From the NCBI GenBank assembly GCA_004835665.1, contig RBKR01000009.1, forward strand, positions 558,001 to 622,000: a stretch of 64,000 bases of DNA. The letters run 5' to 3'. This DNA is from Phoma sp. XZ068 (Eukaryota; Ascomycota; Dothideomycetes; Pleosporales; Didymellaceae). The position numbers and the translations under genes are program-made. Shown here piece by piece: positions 33,362 to 43,848 of the stretch. Under the pieces are notes generated by a model. It was given only the letters and a program-made list of their open reading frames with translations, did no database searches and was not told the DNA's origin. The first letter of the stretch is position 1; each line of letters begins with the position of its first letter.

Positions 33362-34728
33362 ATGGATCGCACGCCGTCGCCCCCTCGCCGGGTGCACACG
33401 CCGCCCGCGCCCCTACACGGTGACAATTGGGAGCCCTTTTCCCCGCGCCGCTCCAGCAGGGTCGCTGCGCAACGCGGCCTTCACCTCGAGCAGACCGACT
33501 CGGCGCGCGCTCACCGCACCCGCCGCGACGTCACCCCCACCGCCGCGTCGAGGAAGCCCGTCGCCCGCACCTCCCACTTCACACTGTCACCACCCTCCTC
33601 GCCCGCCTCGCCACAGAAGCACCGCACACCACACTCGACGCGTCGCGCCCTGTTCCCAGCAGCAGCCGCACTCGACTCGGACTCAGACCAGCCGCCGCCA
33701 ACATCAGGTCGCCGCTTCCTCGCATCAATGGCTCCAGGCATGCTCCCAACCCCGGCCAAGACGCCTCGCAAGCGCGCGCTGCACTCCGAGGCCTCGCTGC
33801 AACCTACTGCACGCGTTCTATTCCCTGGCCGTCCTGCTACCATCGATGAGGTCACCCCACGCAAAGCGCGCAGGACCACCAAGAACGTCTACTCCCTGAA
33901 CAGCTTCGAGGAAGCCGGTGAATCCTCCGAAAAGATCGAGATCTTCACCGACTCCAAGGAGCGCATTCCCACCGCTGATGAAGACGAGGAGAACCCGTTT
34001 CTCACCAAGAAGAGTAAGGGAAAGGGAAAGGGAAAGGCCAAGGCTGCCCCTCAGAGGCCGCGCAAGAAGGATGCAAGGACCGAGGAGATGGAGGAGGCCG
34101 TGAACCGCGAGGAAGGCATGATCTATCTCTTGTAAGTCGTCTGGTCTCTCTACGCGAAATCGCAACTAACCAGCTGCAGCCGGGGAAGGAAAATGTTCCG
34201 CAAGTTCCACGATGGCCCACCATCAGATGCGCCTACTGAGGAGGATGAAGCTTCGGGAGACGATCTTCAACTACGCCGCCAAGCTGGACCTGAAGCACGC
34301 CGACCACTCACCCGCGCATCCATCAAGCCAAAGCTGCTGTTCCAGGAGGAGATCAAGCAGAGGAAGCTCGAGAACGGTGAAGTGTCGGACGATGAAGAAG
34401 CCGTTACCGATATTGAGACCCCCATTGCAACCCCCAGCCGCGGCAAGGGCAAGATGGTCATGCACATTGCAGACTCATTGCAAGAGGCCACTCCGCCGCC
34501 CACCGTGCGCAAGCCCAAGCGAGGTACGTTTGTCGTTATCCTAATCCACAAACTCCACTAACGTGAGCAGAAATCTCATTCGACTCCTGGACCCGCGTCA
34601 AGTCAGCACACGGCTCCGGCGGCTCATCACGTGGCGCCAAACGCAGCGGCTCGCCGCTGGTGCGCGAGGGAGACAAGAAGGCTCGCAGTGAGCACTCCAC
34701 GTCTTCCATGTCTATTGACAGCATCTAA
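33362..34728 (+). CDS. Ser/Thr-Pro-rich disordered protein, possible CDK target, function unknown
   Basis: Three exons (33362-34131, 34180-34523, 34571-34728) encode 423 residues. The first 200 residues are packed with Ser-Pro/Thr-Pro sites, several of the full CDK type (TPSPPRR, FSPRRSSR, TPAKTPRKR, VTPRKARR). A more conserved-looking stretch follows (GRPATIDEVTPRKARR then NVYSLNSFEEAGE). Basic clusters KKSKGKGKGKAK and QRPRKKDAR suggest nuclear targeting, and MIYLFRGRKMFRKFHDGP spans the first splice junction as the clearest folded element. The C-terminal exon holds EISFDSWTRVKSAHG. I recognise no named domain; the layout is reminiscent of G1/S regulators such as Whi5/Nrm1 but the diagnostic motif is not seen. 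It shares a promoter with DUO1 that contains an MCB box. Confidence 0.72.
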
Positions 34729-35147
34729 CCCGGCCCAGCCCGTTCTTGATTGTTTTGCGCTTGCACCGAGCATTGGATAGCTACAGCTCGCTTGACAGCT
34801 TTAGTTGTTAGAGCTATCCGCATCTTGTTTTTTTGGCGTTACATGGACATCAGACTTAGCGATTCGCACAAAGGATACCCAGCATGGAGTGCGCTTGCAA
34901 GTAGGGGTTTGTCCTACGCAGTCGCCTGGTAGGTAAGGTACTTTCGAGGGTAATGGAGGAATTCGTAAGCACGAACAGCACGAGTGGCATTGCATATGTG
35001 CAGTACATCACACGGCCACACACTTAGTTAGAACCAAACGCAACAACAACAACAACAAGATAAATCAAACAAAGATGAACATCCCACACTCTTCATTCCC
35101 ATCTCTCCCATCCCCTTATCTACATAGATGAAACTCCCTATTCCTGT
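34729..35147. other. Intergenic region with CAA microsatellite
   Basis: It holds convergent 3' ends, with a short AAC/CAA repeat at about 35041-35058. No gene is seen. Confidence 0.5.
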
Positions 35148-36470
35148 CTATTTAGCCTTCGGCTTCACACTAAAAAACGCACTCATCTTCTTCATCCCAC
35201 TCGTATCCACCTTCTTCAACGCCTTGATCCCCCTCCCCTCACTCTTCTTCTTCCGCTCCTCCTCTTCCTTCCGTCTTTTCTTTTCCTCCCGCTCTGCCAC
35301 CGCTTCCTCGTCGTGGTCGAATTGCCGTTTGCGGGAGATGTTGTCACTTATGCTGCGGAGGGCGGCGGCTTCGGATTTTAGGGCCGAGAGGGCGGTGAGG
35401 TGGGTGTGCAGGGGGGTGAAGTCTGGGATGAAGTCTTGGGAGGGTGGAGAGGTTGAGAGGGCGGTTGTGATTGTTGTGGCGAGGCTTGGGGGGAGGTAGG
35501 AGGATGTGAGGTAGGTTAGGGCTGTTTTTAGGCGGAGGAGTTGCGGGATATTTTCTGGGGTGTGTAGGGTTGGTTTGGCAGGGACGTCGGATTCGGCTTC
35601 ATCTGGGGTTGGCGTGTCTGTGGGCTGGCTTGTTGCGTCTGCGGTTGTCGAGGCTTGGCTGGCTGTTGCGTCTGCCGGTGTGGAGTCTGCTGCGCTGAGG
35701 GAGCTGTCGTCTCGCCGGATGCTCATGACTGGAATGTCCAGCGCGCTCTTGACGAATTTCTCTTCTATGCTCGGTGGTAGTCCCTTCTGCACCATGCGCT
35801 CTGCCTTTTTGACTAGTATCGCCAGCAGTTTTAACTGCGATATGCGGTACATGGTCTCGTCGCCGGCGTCAACAGTGTCACACAGAACGCGCATCTTCTT
35901 CTCCAGCATATTCTTCAGTGATGGATACTGTGCGAACAGGGATTTCCAGTGTCGTGACGATGCGGAGAGCATGTCTGTGTAGTCTTCCAGCGCCAGAAAA
36001 TGCTGCTTCTCCTCCTTTGCTGACTTGGGTGTGAGGGCCGGCAGGACCAGGAACAGCAGATCAATCGGTGTTGCAAGGAACAGGTCTGCGCTCTTCGCTA
36101 CATATCCGCTTCCCAGTCCACGTTCAGTATTATTATCATTCTCCTCCTTGCTCTCCTTATCCTGTGGTGTTGCATCATCTTGTGCAGTCCTGGCGTCTTG
36201 ACTTGTCACTAGCCAGCTTCGACATGCCTTCTTCGGCGCGGCGATGCGTGTGAACTCGTAGAAGCCTTTGGATGGGCAGAAGTAGTACCGTGAGGGCGTG
36301 CTGGTGGCTGGATTATCGAGTGTGACTATTCTTGCTCCGCTGGATGTGTCTTTGGGGAGGACGAAGAGCTTTGGCGGGTTCGATGTGGCTTCTGGCAAGG
36401 GTTTCGTGGTTGATGTAGGCTCAGGTGTAGGTTCCTTTGGCGCAGGTTTGGAGCGCGTTGCTCTTGCCAT
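35148..36470 (-). CDS. RNH202: Ribonuclease H2 subunit B
   Basis: A single exon gives 440 residues. The N-terminal triple-barrel segment is recognisable from KLFVLPKDTSSGARIVTLDN and RYYFCPSKGFYEFTRI, and the central helical part from PIDLLFLVLPAL and the winged-helix-like YRISQLKLLAILVKKAERMV. Low-complexity Thr/Ala/Pro linkers are inserted, as usual in fungi. The C-terminus, KKMSAFFSVKPKAK, is a PCNA-interacting peptide-like motif with the paired Phe, as in human RNASEH2B and yeast Rnh202. RNase H2 removes ribonucleotides and RNA primers from DNA in the nucleus. It is divergent from MCM10 with a shared promoter bearing an ACGCG cluster, fitting a replication role. Confidence 0.9.
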   Translation of the reverse strand: MARATRSKPAPKEPTPEPTSTTKPLPEATSNPPKLFVLPKDTSSGARIVTLDNPATSTPSRYYFCPSKGFYEFTRIAAPKKACRSWLVTSQDARTAQDDATPQDKESKEENDNNTERGLGSGYVAKSADLFLATPIDLLFLVLPALTPKSAKEEKQHFLALEDYTDMLSASSRHWKSLFAQYPSLKNMLEKKMRVLCDTVDAGDETMYRISQLKLLAILVKKAERMVQKGLPPSIEEKFVKSALDIPVMSIRRDDSSLSAADSTPADATASQASTTADATSQPTDTPTPDEAESDVPAKPTLHTPENIPQLLRLKTALTYLTSSYLPPSLATTITTALSTSPPSQDFIPDFTPLHTHLTALSALKSEAAALRSISDNISRKRQFDHDEEAVAEREEKKRRKEEEERKKKSEGRGIKALKKVDTSGMKKMSAFFSVKPKAK

Positions 36471-36591
36471 GATGGATTATGTAAATTTGTGTATGATATC
36501 CGAAATACTCCTGCTCTTCAAGTATATCCTCGCAATCAATGCGGTGATATGATTGTTGTATGTAATTGCGAAAGTCCCCTGCGTAAGTGGC

Positions 36592-36614
36592 ACGCGAACG
36601 CGACGCGGCACGCG
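36592..36614. promoter_or_regulatory. Cluster of four ACGCG (MCB-like) cores in the RNH202/MCM10 divergent promoter
   Basis: ACGCG begins at 36592, 36598, 36603 and 36610. The ACGCG core is the MBF-binding part of the MCB element. Two replication genes read outward from it. Confidence 0.6.
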
Positions 36615-36777
36615 AATCCCTGTCGTTTTATTTGAGATGGTACCTTGAGCCGCAACCTTATTTGCACGGCAAACAACAACAACGAGTCAACACGCCAAAT
36701 CAGGCCTGACATACCCACCAAACCCACCCCAAACGTTCACACACGCAGTCTCCACTCCAGTTTGTTTGGCGCAGGAA

Positions 36778-39285
36778 ATGGGTGCGCCAGACAGGACCCC
36801 TATTCACACACCACAGCGACCATGATCGTGCGGGAGAGCCCCAAGGCCAAGGGCGCGTCCTTCACTTCCCCGCATCAGATCCTCACTAACTGGAACAGTC
36901 ACGAATAATCCCCCCAACTGGCCGCCCAAGTCCCCCTACGAAGCCCTCCTCAGCTCGCCCTCCGGCCGCCGCAGGTACGAAGAACGGCGCGCGCGCAGTT
37001 CAGTGTCGCCCTCCCCCTCGAAGCGCCGTCCAGCGCCACTGCAGCAAGCTCAACAAGATGACGGCGAATCCACCGAAGACGAGGACGAGGAGACGCTCCA
37101 GCTCAAACTGCAGGCTATCGAGGCACGCCTGAAGCTCAAGCAACTGCAAAGGGCACGCAAAGCAGAGCCTGAGAGCCGCGCAATACCCTCGCGCCCGGGC
37201 ACAGCAGCAGGCCTGCGCAGAACCGAGCTGCCACGACCAGACACAGACGTTCAAGTACCTGTCTCGCCCATACGAGCCCGGCGCATTGCAGACGAACCGC
37301 GCAGTCCTGCACGAGTCCTGCTTGGCATCGACAAGGGTCTGAAAGCCTCGGAAGTCAGCCTCAAACGTCCGAGCCAAGTGGGAGCACGAAACGGACTTGC
37401 TCGCTCCAACACGACCGGTGCACTGGGAACACCCAGGGTCAAGTCCTTCAGTGAGCGCATTGCCGAGAGCAGGAGCAAAGAGAAGCAGCGCGAGGAAAAC
37501 GAAAACAAACAGGAGGAGAGGAGGGCGAGAGGGTTTGGCCTGAGCAACATCGCGGGACTTAAACGGGAAAGACCGTCATCATCACGGGGCTCTTCGTTCA
37601 CCTCGGCCACCTCAGAGGTCCGGAGCTCGTTCACAGACATGCCTCAGACCCGCAGTTCCTTTAACGACATGCCACAGACCCGTCACTCCTTCACAGATAT
37701 GCCACCACCAAGCGCCAAAACACACAGCAGAACGCATAGCCGGCTGCTAAGCTCACAAGAGAACCCACCTACACCGCGTCGAGGTTCAGTCCCTGATGCA
37801 CGACCGCCATCATCCGCCTCAAGACCTTCGTCGAGAGGCTTCCAAGCGGCTGCGACTGCTTCCAAGTACGAGGAGATTGTGCAGCGCAACGACAGTTTCG
37901 ATGCCCCCAGCTTCGAGTCGCTGTCTGGCTTGCACTTGAAGTCGCGTGAGATGCAACATAGTGCCGTCACTCGCACACTAGAAGGCAAGACAGTATTCAC
38001 AATACCTCAGCTACTGAAAACCGTCAAAGCACCCGACTACGAGCCGCCAGATTGGGAGAACGACTACGTTGTCATGGGCGTGATCTGCTCGAAGTCCACA
38101 CCGCGCGATACTCAGAATGCAGCTCGAGATAATTCCAGAGGCACCCAAGAACGCAAAGAGCATGGCAAGTTCATGGTCATACGGCTGACGGACATGAAAT
38201 GGGAACTTGATCTGTTTCTATTCGACAGCGGCTATGAGCACTTTTGGAAGTTGCCCATTGGCACCCTGGTCGCCATACTCAACCCAGACATCATGCCTCC
38301 AAAAGACCGCAATAGTGGAAAGTTCTCACTAAAGCTCACAAATTCTGATGACACCGTACTTGAGATTGGTGTGGCGAGAGATTTGGACTTCTGTCATGCG
38401 AAGAAGAAAGATGGCAAGGACTGCGGTCAGTGGATCGACGGACGGAAGACTGAGTTCTGCGAATTCCATCTGCAATTGCAAGTCGAGAAGAGCAAGCGAG
38501 GCCGCATGGAGATTAATGGTATGGTCGGCTCAGGTGGAGGCGGCATGTTTGGTCGACGAGGCCTGAATGGCTTCAAAGGCGATGCGCTCCGCAAAGAAGG
38601 CAAATACCACGACAGCTACCTGCATGAGACCATGTTTATTGCACCGAGACCAGGAGGTGCTGCGCGGGCGCTCGACAAAGACGATCAGGGTTTTGAGCGT
38701 GGCGGTAGTCGAGAAGAACGACATCGCAGACAGCTTGCTGCGAAGGAGAGAGAGCGAGATCTAGCCAAGAGACTGGGCGAGATGGGAGAAGGCACCACAG
38801 GCGGCGACTACCTAAAGAGAAGAGTAGACCCTTCGGCAACGCTCTCCACAACCACGTCTCAAGAGCTGGCGAATGCGAGACAAGACAAGGCTACAGAACA
38901 CGATTTTCGTGGGCTTCTCAACCGAAAGGCGGCGGATGTTTCCTTGAATCGAAAAGCAAGCGGTTCCCTCATACCATCAAAACGGAAACACTCCAATGCA
39001 AGTAAAGCGACTGCTGCCAGCGCTAGCGAACCGGTCGGTTGGGGTGGCGCCTACAAACGCGGTCTTGTGCTATCACCACAGAAAGCTCGCCCTCTCTCGC
39101 CAAGCAAGAGTCGCCCCGATTCTGCTATGCGTGGAACAAGGGCAGGGAGCCCGGCGAAGAAGAAGGCACGCTTGTTACTACCTGAGAAAGGCATACGCGA
39201 GCCTGGCCGTGAGAGCCTCGGAGGACTTGACGTGGGGCTTATTGCGGCCATGGACGATGACGACGACGATTTGGAAGTTGTGTGA
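36778..39285 (+). CDS. MCM10: Replication factor Mcm10
   Basis: The main exon is open from 36899 to 39285 and encodes TNNPPNWPPKSPYEALLSSP onward. The OB-fold/zinc region is clear: DYEPPDWENDYVVMGVICSK, WELDLFLFDSGYEHFWKLPI, IGTLVAILNPDIMPPK and the zinc finger DFCHAKKKDGKDCGQ then KTEFCEFHLQLQ (Cys-Cys-Cys-His). A coiled segment with LAAKERERDLAKRLGEMGE follows, and the tail is basic and disordered. Mcm10 activates the CMG helicase and recruits polymerase alpha. The 5' end is uncertain. A 4-nt first exon ATGG (36778-36781) joined to 36899 restores frame and gives 796 residues, but its donor GTGCGC is weak. An attractive alternative start, MIVRESPKAKGASF at 36822, is out of frame with the body by any canonical splice I can find. 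Confidence 0.88.
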
Positions 39286-39649
39286 TTCTCATCACACTCT
39301 GCTGTGACAATTAGGTTTCCTTGTGTATGATTGCTACGCTGAGAGAATGGTTGGCAACGATAATGGCGTTCAAAATGCGGCCTGCTGATTGGCTGGGCTA
39401 AGCGAACGGATGGGATGGGCGAATTTGCGTTTTGGGTTTGGATTGCCCTGACTGATACCACAGTAACGAGTTTCCTAGTGTAACAACAGTATCTGTAGAC
39501 CTATCGTTGGTCTTTTCCTTTAATCAAAGATTTCATTGTTGCTCTGCTCGCATTTGCAACTACTTGACCATCGCAACTTCACACAAGGTCACCACCAGGA
39601 CTTGGAACAACCTCACCATACGCCAGGATCCAAATAGACGTGTTCCATC
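39286..39649. other. Intergenic region
   Basis: This is the 3' flank of MCM10 and the promoter of the ligase-like gene. No feature is seen. Confidence 0.5.
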
Positions 39650-41008
39650 ATGGCGACATCTTCAGCTCCAGAAACACAGCTTCACGCATTCATCGACTAC
39701 GAAGATCCCTACGTTCAGCCGCTGATACTTTCCGCGCTAGAAAAGCGCCTCCCCGCTTCCTCTTACAAACTCGTCAAATCTCTCAAGGACCTCCCCTCAT
39801 CATCAACACCATGTTTGCAGTTCATACAATACGAGTCTATTGACTGGGATCACCTGATGTCCAACTCATCAACTTCTCTCGCCAACGCGTACATCATCCG
39901 CAAAGCCCTGATCCGGAAACATTACCTCAGCACCACTATCGCAAACTGGATCACGAAATACCCGGATTCCGCGCTGAAGCAGGGGGCAAAGCCGAGTGTG
40001 GAGTTTGAAGTTGATTATGCGGAGTTCTTGGACGATGCGTTGGTTGAAGCGTGGGAGTTGAAAGAGAGTTGGGCGCGCAATGAAGAGTTTGGTGAGGATG
40101 AGAAGGAGAAGCGTGAGTGGTGGATTCTGAAGCCGGGGATGAGTGATCGCGGACAGGGAATTAGGCTGTTCTCGTCTGAGGAGGAGCTTACGGCAATCTT
40201 TGAGGAGTGGGATCCTGAAAGCGATGATGAGGAAGACGAAGAGGATGCAAGAAGTGATGCTGGGAGAGATGCGGAGAAGGAGGAGGGCAACGGCATCATC
40301 ACAAGTCAACTTCGACATTTCGTTGCGCAGCCATATATCCACCCACCACTCCTCCTTGCACCACCAGGCGAACCCACACAGCTGCGCAAGTTCCACGTCA
40401 GGACTTACGTTCTCGCAACTGGCGCACTGAAAGTATTCGTCTACAAACCCATGCTTGCACTCTTCGCCGCGCGCCCCTACTCACCACCATGGTCAACCGA
40501 CTTCGAGTCCGAAGAGGAAAGGGAAGACGCCATGCGCGCACACCTCACCAACACCTGTCTCCAAGACACCGGCGATCGCGAAGGCTCAGTCGGCCTCTTC
40601 TGGAATCTACCAGATGACATTGCATCACAGCCCGACGCAAAGATCCACGCATCGAAAGACTGGAAAGAGCAGATCTTCACTCAGATCAAGGACCTCACGG
40701 GCCAGACCTTCGAGGCTGCGGCGAGAGGCATGAGCATCCATTTCCAGCCGCTGCCAAACGCATTTGAGATTTTCGGGCTGGACTTTATGGTTGGCATTGA
40801 GGAGGATGGCAGTCTGAATACGTATTTGCTGGAGGTGAATGCGTTCCCGGATTTTAGACAGACGGGTAATGAGTTGAGCGGGATGATTGAGGGGCTGTTT
40901 GAGGGGGTTGTGGATGAGGCAATTGCGCCGTTCTTTGGTGTGAAGAAGGAGGGGGAGAAGAAGGGGGATATGGTGCAGGTGCTGGATGTTGACCTTGGGA
41001 GGCGATAA
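39650..41008 (+). CDS. Tubulin-tyrosine-ligase-like ATP-grasp protein
   Basis: A single exon encodes 452 residues that consist almost entirely of a TTL domain. Landmarks are NAYIIRKALIRKHYLSTTIA, WWILKPGMSDRGQGIRLFSS (ATP-binding Lys and the glycine loop), VAQPYIHPPLLL, RKFHVRTYVLATG, HLTNTCLQ, and the metal-binding FGLDFMVG with TYLLEVNAFPDF. These Lys/Asp/Glu/Asn residues are all in place, so ATP-dependent ligation is likely. In yeast the related Pby1 carries this domain as part of a larger protein and is linked to P-bodies; here the domain stands alone. Acidic inserts (DPESDDEEDEEDARSD) interrupt it. The true acceptor, tubulin or another protein, cannot be read from sequence. Confidence 0.88.
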   Translation: MATSSAPETQLHAFIDYEDPYVQPLILSALEKRLPASSYKLVKSLKDLPSSSTPCLQFIQYESIDWDHLMSNSSTSLANAYIIRKALIRKHYLSTTIANWITKYPDSALKQGAKPSVEFEVDYAEFLDDALVEAWELKESWARNEEFGEDEKEKREWWILKPGMSDRGQGIRLFSSEEELTAIFEEWDPESDDEEDEEDARSDAGRDAEKEEGNGIITSQLRHFVAQPYIHPPLLLAPPGEPTQLRKFHVRTYVLATGALKVFVYKPMLALFAARPYSPPWSTDFESEEEREDAMRAHLTNTCLQDTGDREGSVGLFWNLPDDIASQPDAKIHASKDWKEQIFTQIKDLTGQTFEAAARGMSIHFQPLPNAFEIFGLDFMVGIEEDGSLNTYLLEVNAFPDFRQTGNELSGMIEGLFEGVVDEAIAPFFGVKKEGEKKGDMVQVLDVDLGRR

Positions 41009-41517
41009 GAGTGCAATGACTGTAAAAAATAATTGAGTAAGGGCCGAGTTACCAATAACCAATGAAGCTCAAGTTTGAAATTCTTTGCTGACGTGCATCA
41101 CAAGTCTGTATTGTTGTGGCTTGCTTGCTTGACAAGACTTCTATTGGCAGACATGCCTGATTGCTGAAATCCGTGTAGGCATTTGATGATATTCAGAAAG
41201 ATTTATAGAGGACACGATAGTGATTCCTGGGAAATTGCAGTGTTGAGGAGTACTTAAAACTCCAACACTAAGAAAGCAATACCGGCGACAAGACTCGCCT
41301 AAAACTTGGTATTGAAAGGGGCTTGAGCCAACTGTTTTTTAACGAGGTAGTTTGTATGTTTGAACTGGAAATATCAAGCAAGTTCGTCAAGCAAGTTCAA
41401 GGAGGTGCTTGACCTCCCTTGCTTATCGACACCACTACTGACAGGAGCGGCCTTAGCGCAGTGGCTGTTGCCAATGTCGGCCTTGCAACCCCGCCTCTTC
41501 GAAACGTTCACCTCAAC
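41009..41517. other. Intergenic region upstream of the HET-domain gene
   Basis: The frame of the HET gene stays open back to a TGA at 41410 but offers no earlier ATG. Nothing else is recognised. Confidence 0.5.
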
Positions 41518-43848
41518 ATGGACTGTCAGCTCAGCGATGACCGCACTCCACAAGAAGGGCTCTCCCAGTACGAGAGTTCTGAGGATCAAATTCTATCCCA
41601 GGATACACTTATCGAGCAGGCGGCCAATGCACAGAAAACGCTACCATCAATTGACGCCGTTTCCAGATCGCTGGGCACCAGCAAACAAATTGTAGTTGAC
41701 TCCAAAGATGGTAGTACTCTACACTGGGACCGAGCAGCCTTACTACAGCAACAATCACACACTTCCATACCACAATGCGATCAATTATGTCGGCCATGTC
41801 TGGAACTGGCGAAAGGCATACGCTTATTGATCGAACACGAACAAAATAATATGGACAGTGACCAAATTTTACCACTCGAGCCTAGCATATCCAGTCACCA
41901 CAAATACCTGGGTGCGCTTAGGTCATCGGCTAAGGCAGGATGCCATTTCTGTTGTTGCATTTATCCCTTCGAATCGAGTTCCCCCTACGCACTAGAGTTC
42001 GCAAACTCCATCGAGTACAGCGGTTCGACTTTATACTCGGTCAAATTCATTAGGGCCAGTAATAAGCTTTTCAGCAACAAATTCGCCCCTGCTGTTGAAG
42101 TGAAGTTGGATGGTTCTCGTCCGTGGTCCATAGGGCTTGATCTCGGACCTGCTCCAGAAAGTGGCCACCCTTACACGATGCAGTGTAGGAGAACCGATCA
42201 CCCAAAAGTACTCGACCTTGCATCGCGCTGGTTGCGTCTCTGCCAAACGAATCACGAACGGTGTCGCATGGCGAAAGATATGGCTGTGCTTAAGAACGAC
42301 CACAACATCTCATCTCGCTACGTTCCATCTCGTCTAATCAGGTTGAAAGCAACCGCAAGGGGAATAGAGTCTGTTCGACTAGTACTTCAATCTAGCCTCA
42401 CTGATCCCGTTCGGTATCTGACATTGTCACACCGTTGGGGACAAGCTGAGATCATACAGCTCACCCAAACATCATTGAAAGAGTATCAGACAAATATACC
42501 GACGTCAAAACTACCGCTAACATTCTCGGATGCTCTCAAAGTTACTGCCCGGCTTGGGTACGAATATGTATGGATTGATTCTCTCTGCATCATCCAAGAC
42601 TCCAAAGCTGATTGGGAGTGGGAGTCTCGTCAAATGGGTAGCATATATCAGCATTCCACTTGTACTATCGCCGCGGTTAGTGCTACCGACAGTAAATGCG
42701 GACTTTTCACTACGCGACCTACTCTAGCTCGATTACCTTGTCAGATAATCGGAGGTGATGAGGGCAACACGGCTTGGCATACAGAAACCCCTGGTGATTT
42801 ACTTGCGCCGCTTTACAAACGTGGCTGGGTTATACAGGAGCGCTGCATGTCACGTCGGATGCTCGAATTTTGCGATGACATGGTGTCCTGGCATTGTCTG
42901 CAAGGAAGCCATGCGGAGATATCGCCCCCTACGCGTGACGCCAGGTTTATTGCGTGGACGTCCGTCCTAAATAACATGGCCTATAAAATCCTGAATACCT
43001 CCATGTTTCCAGTAAGATCCTCATCAACACCACTTCTGGATGCCTTAGGTTATCACACATGGCATTGGATACATGACTGGTGGTTCATCGTCAGTGAGTA
43101 CACGATCTGTGATCTTACCTACGAATCAGATAGGATATCTGCTATCAGTGGTATCGCAAGTCTGATTTCAAGAGCAAGACAGACGAAGATCTGTTATGGC
43201 CTGTGGCAATCCGTTATGACTGTTGAGCTTCTCTAGTTCTCCCACAGTCCCAGACTGGGCCGCCTCAACGTGCAGGTCCCTTCTTGGAGTTGGTTAAGTG
43301 CACAGAACGTGGGCCACTATTATCCAAGAGGTGATTACACCGAACCGATGGCAGATATTACCACGCATGGCACTGTGGAAGTACTTCCTGATGCTAGTAC
43401 ACAACCAGACACAAGTTTTGAAGCACGAACGCTTCGGATCACAGCTCAGATGCTGCCTATATGCTTCAACGCTACACCCGATTACAAATACCTGTTACGT
43501 ATTTGCGATGGTCGTTCCATTCAAAGCGAAGTCGAGGACCAGGGATGGGATGGTTGCTGTATGCCAGATGTTGTGCCAGATCCGAATCAGAGCATGTGGT
43601 CCGTACAGATTATTCAGGAAGATATCCACGCTCGCTTCAACGGAGATTATCGTAGGAGCACAGGCTTGATGGTAACGCCCATAGACGAGGGAGGAGCTGT
43701 GTTCATTAGGGTCGGAACCTATGAGGTTATGTGGGATGAAAATGGCAACAGGACTCGGTTTGAGGGGAAACACCCTGTAGCCAGGACCTGGCAGACAAGA
43801 GATGGACAGAGATGGTTTGGTGAAACGCGAACGATCACACTGGTTTGA
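41518..43848 (+). pseudogene. HET-domain (heterokaryon incompatibility) gene with one in-frame stop
   Basis: The reading frame runs from ATG 41518 to TGA 43848 in one phase, broken only by TAG at 43234-43236; read through it would be about 776 codons. The HET domain is unmistakable: RYLTLSHRWGQ, then SDALKVTARLGYEYVWIDSL with CIIQD, and STCTIAAVSATDSKCGLF, the three conserved blocks. Upstream Cys pairs (QCDQLCRPCLELAK, GCHFCCCIYPF) form the usual zinc-like N-terminal part. Around the stop the sequence is CYGLWQSVMTVELL, stop, FSHSPRLGRLNVQVPSWSWL; family members have Trp at the stop position and PSWSWxS after it. TGG to TAG is a single G-to-A change. HET proteins trigger cell death after fusion of unlike hyphae. 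A small intron removing the stop would also delete conserved residues, so a nonsense allele is more likely. Confidence 0.8.

Noticed and set aside
43188..43248. A 61-nt intron (GTTATG..CCCACAG) that would remove the stop in the HET gene
   Set aside because: It would also delete the conserved GLWQ..LL segment before PSWSW and its donor is poor.
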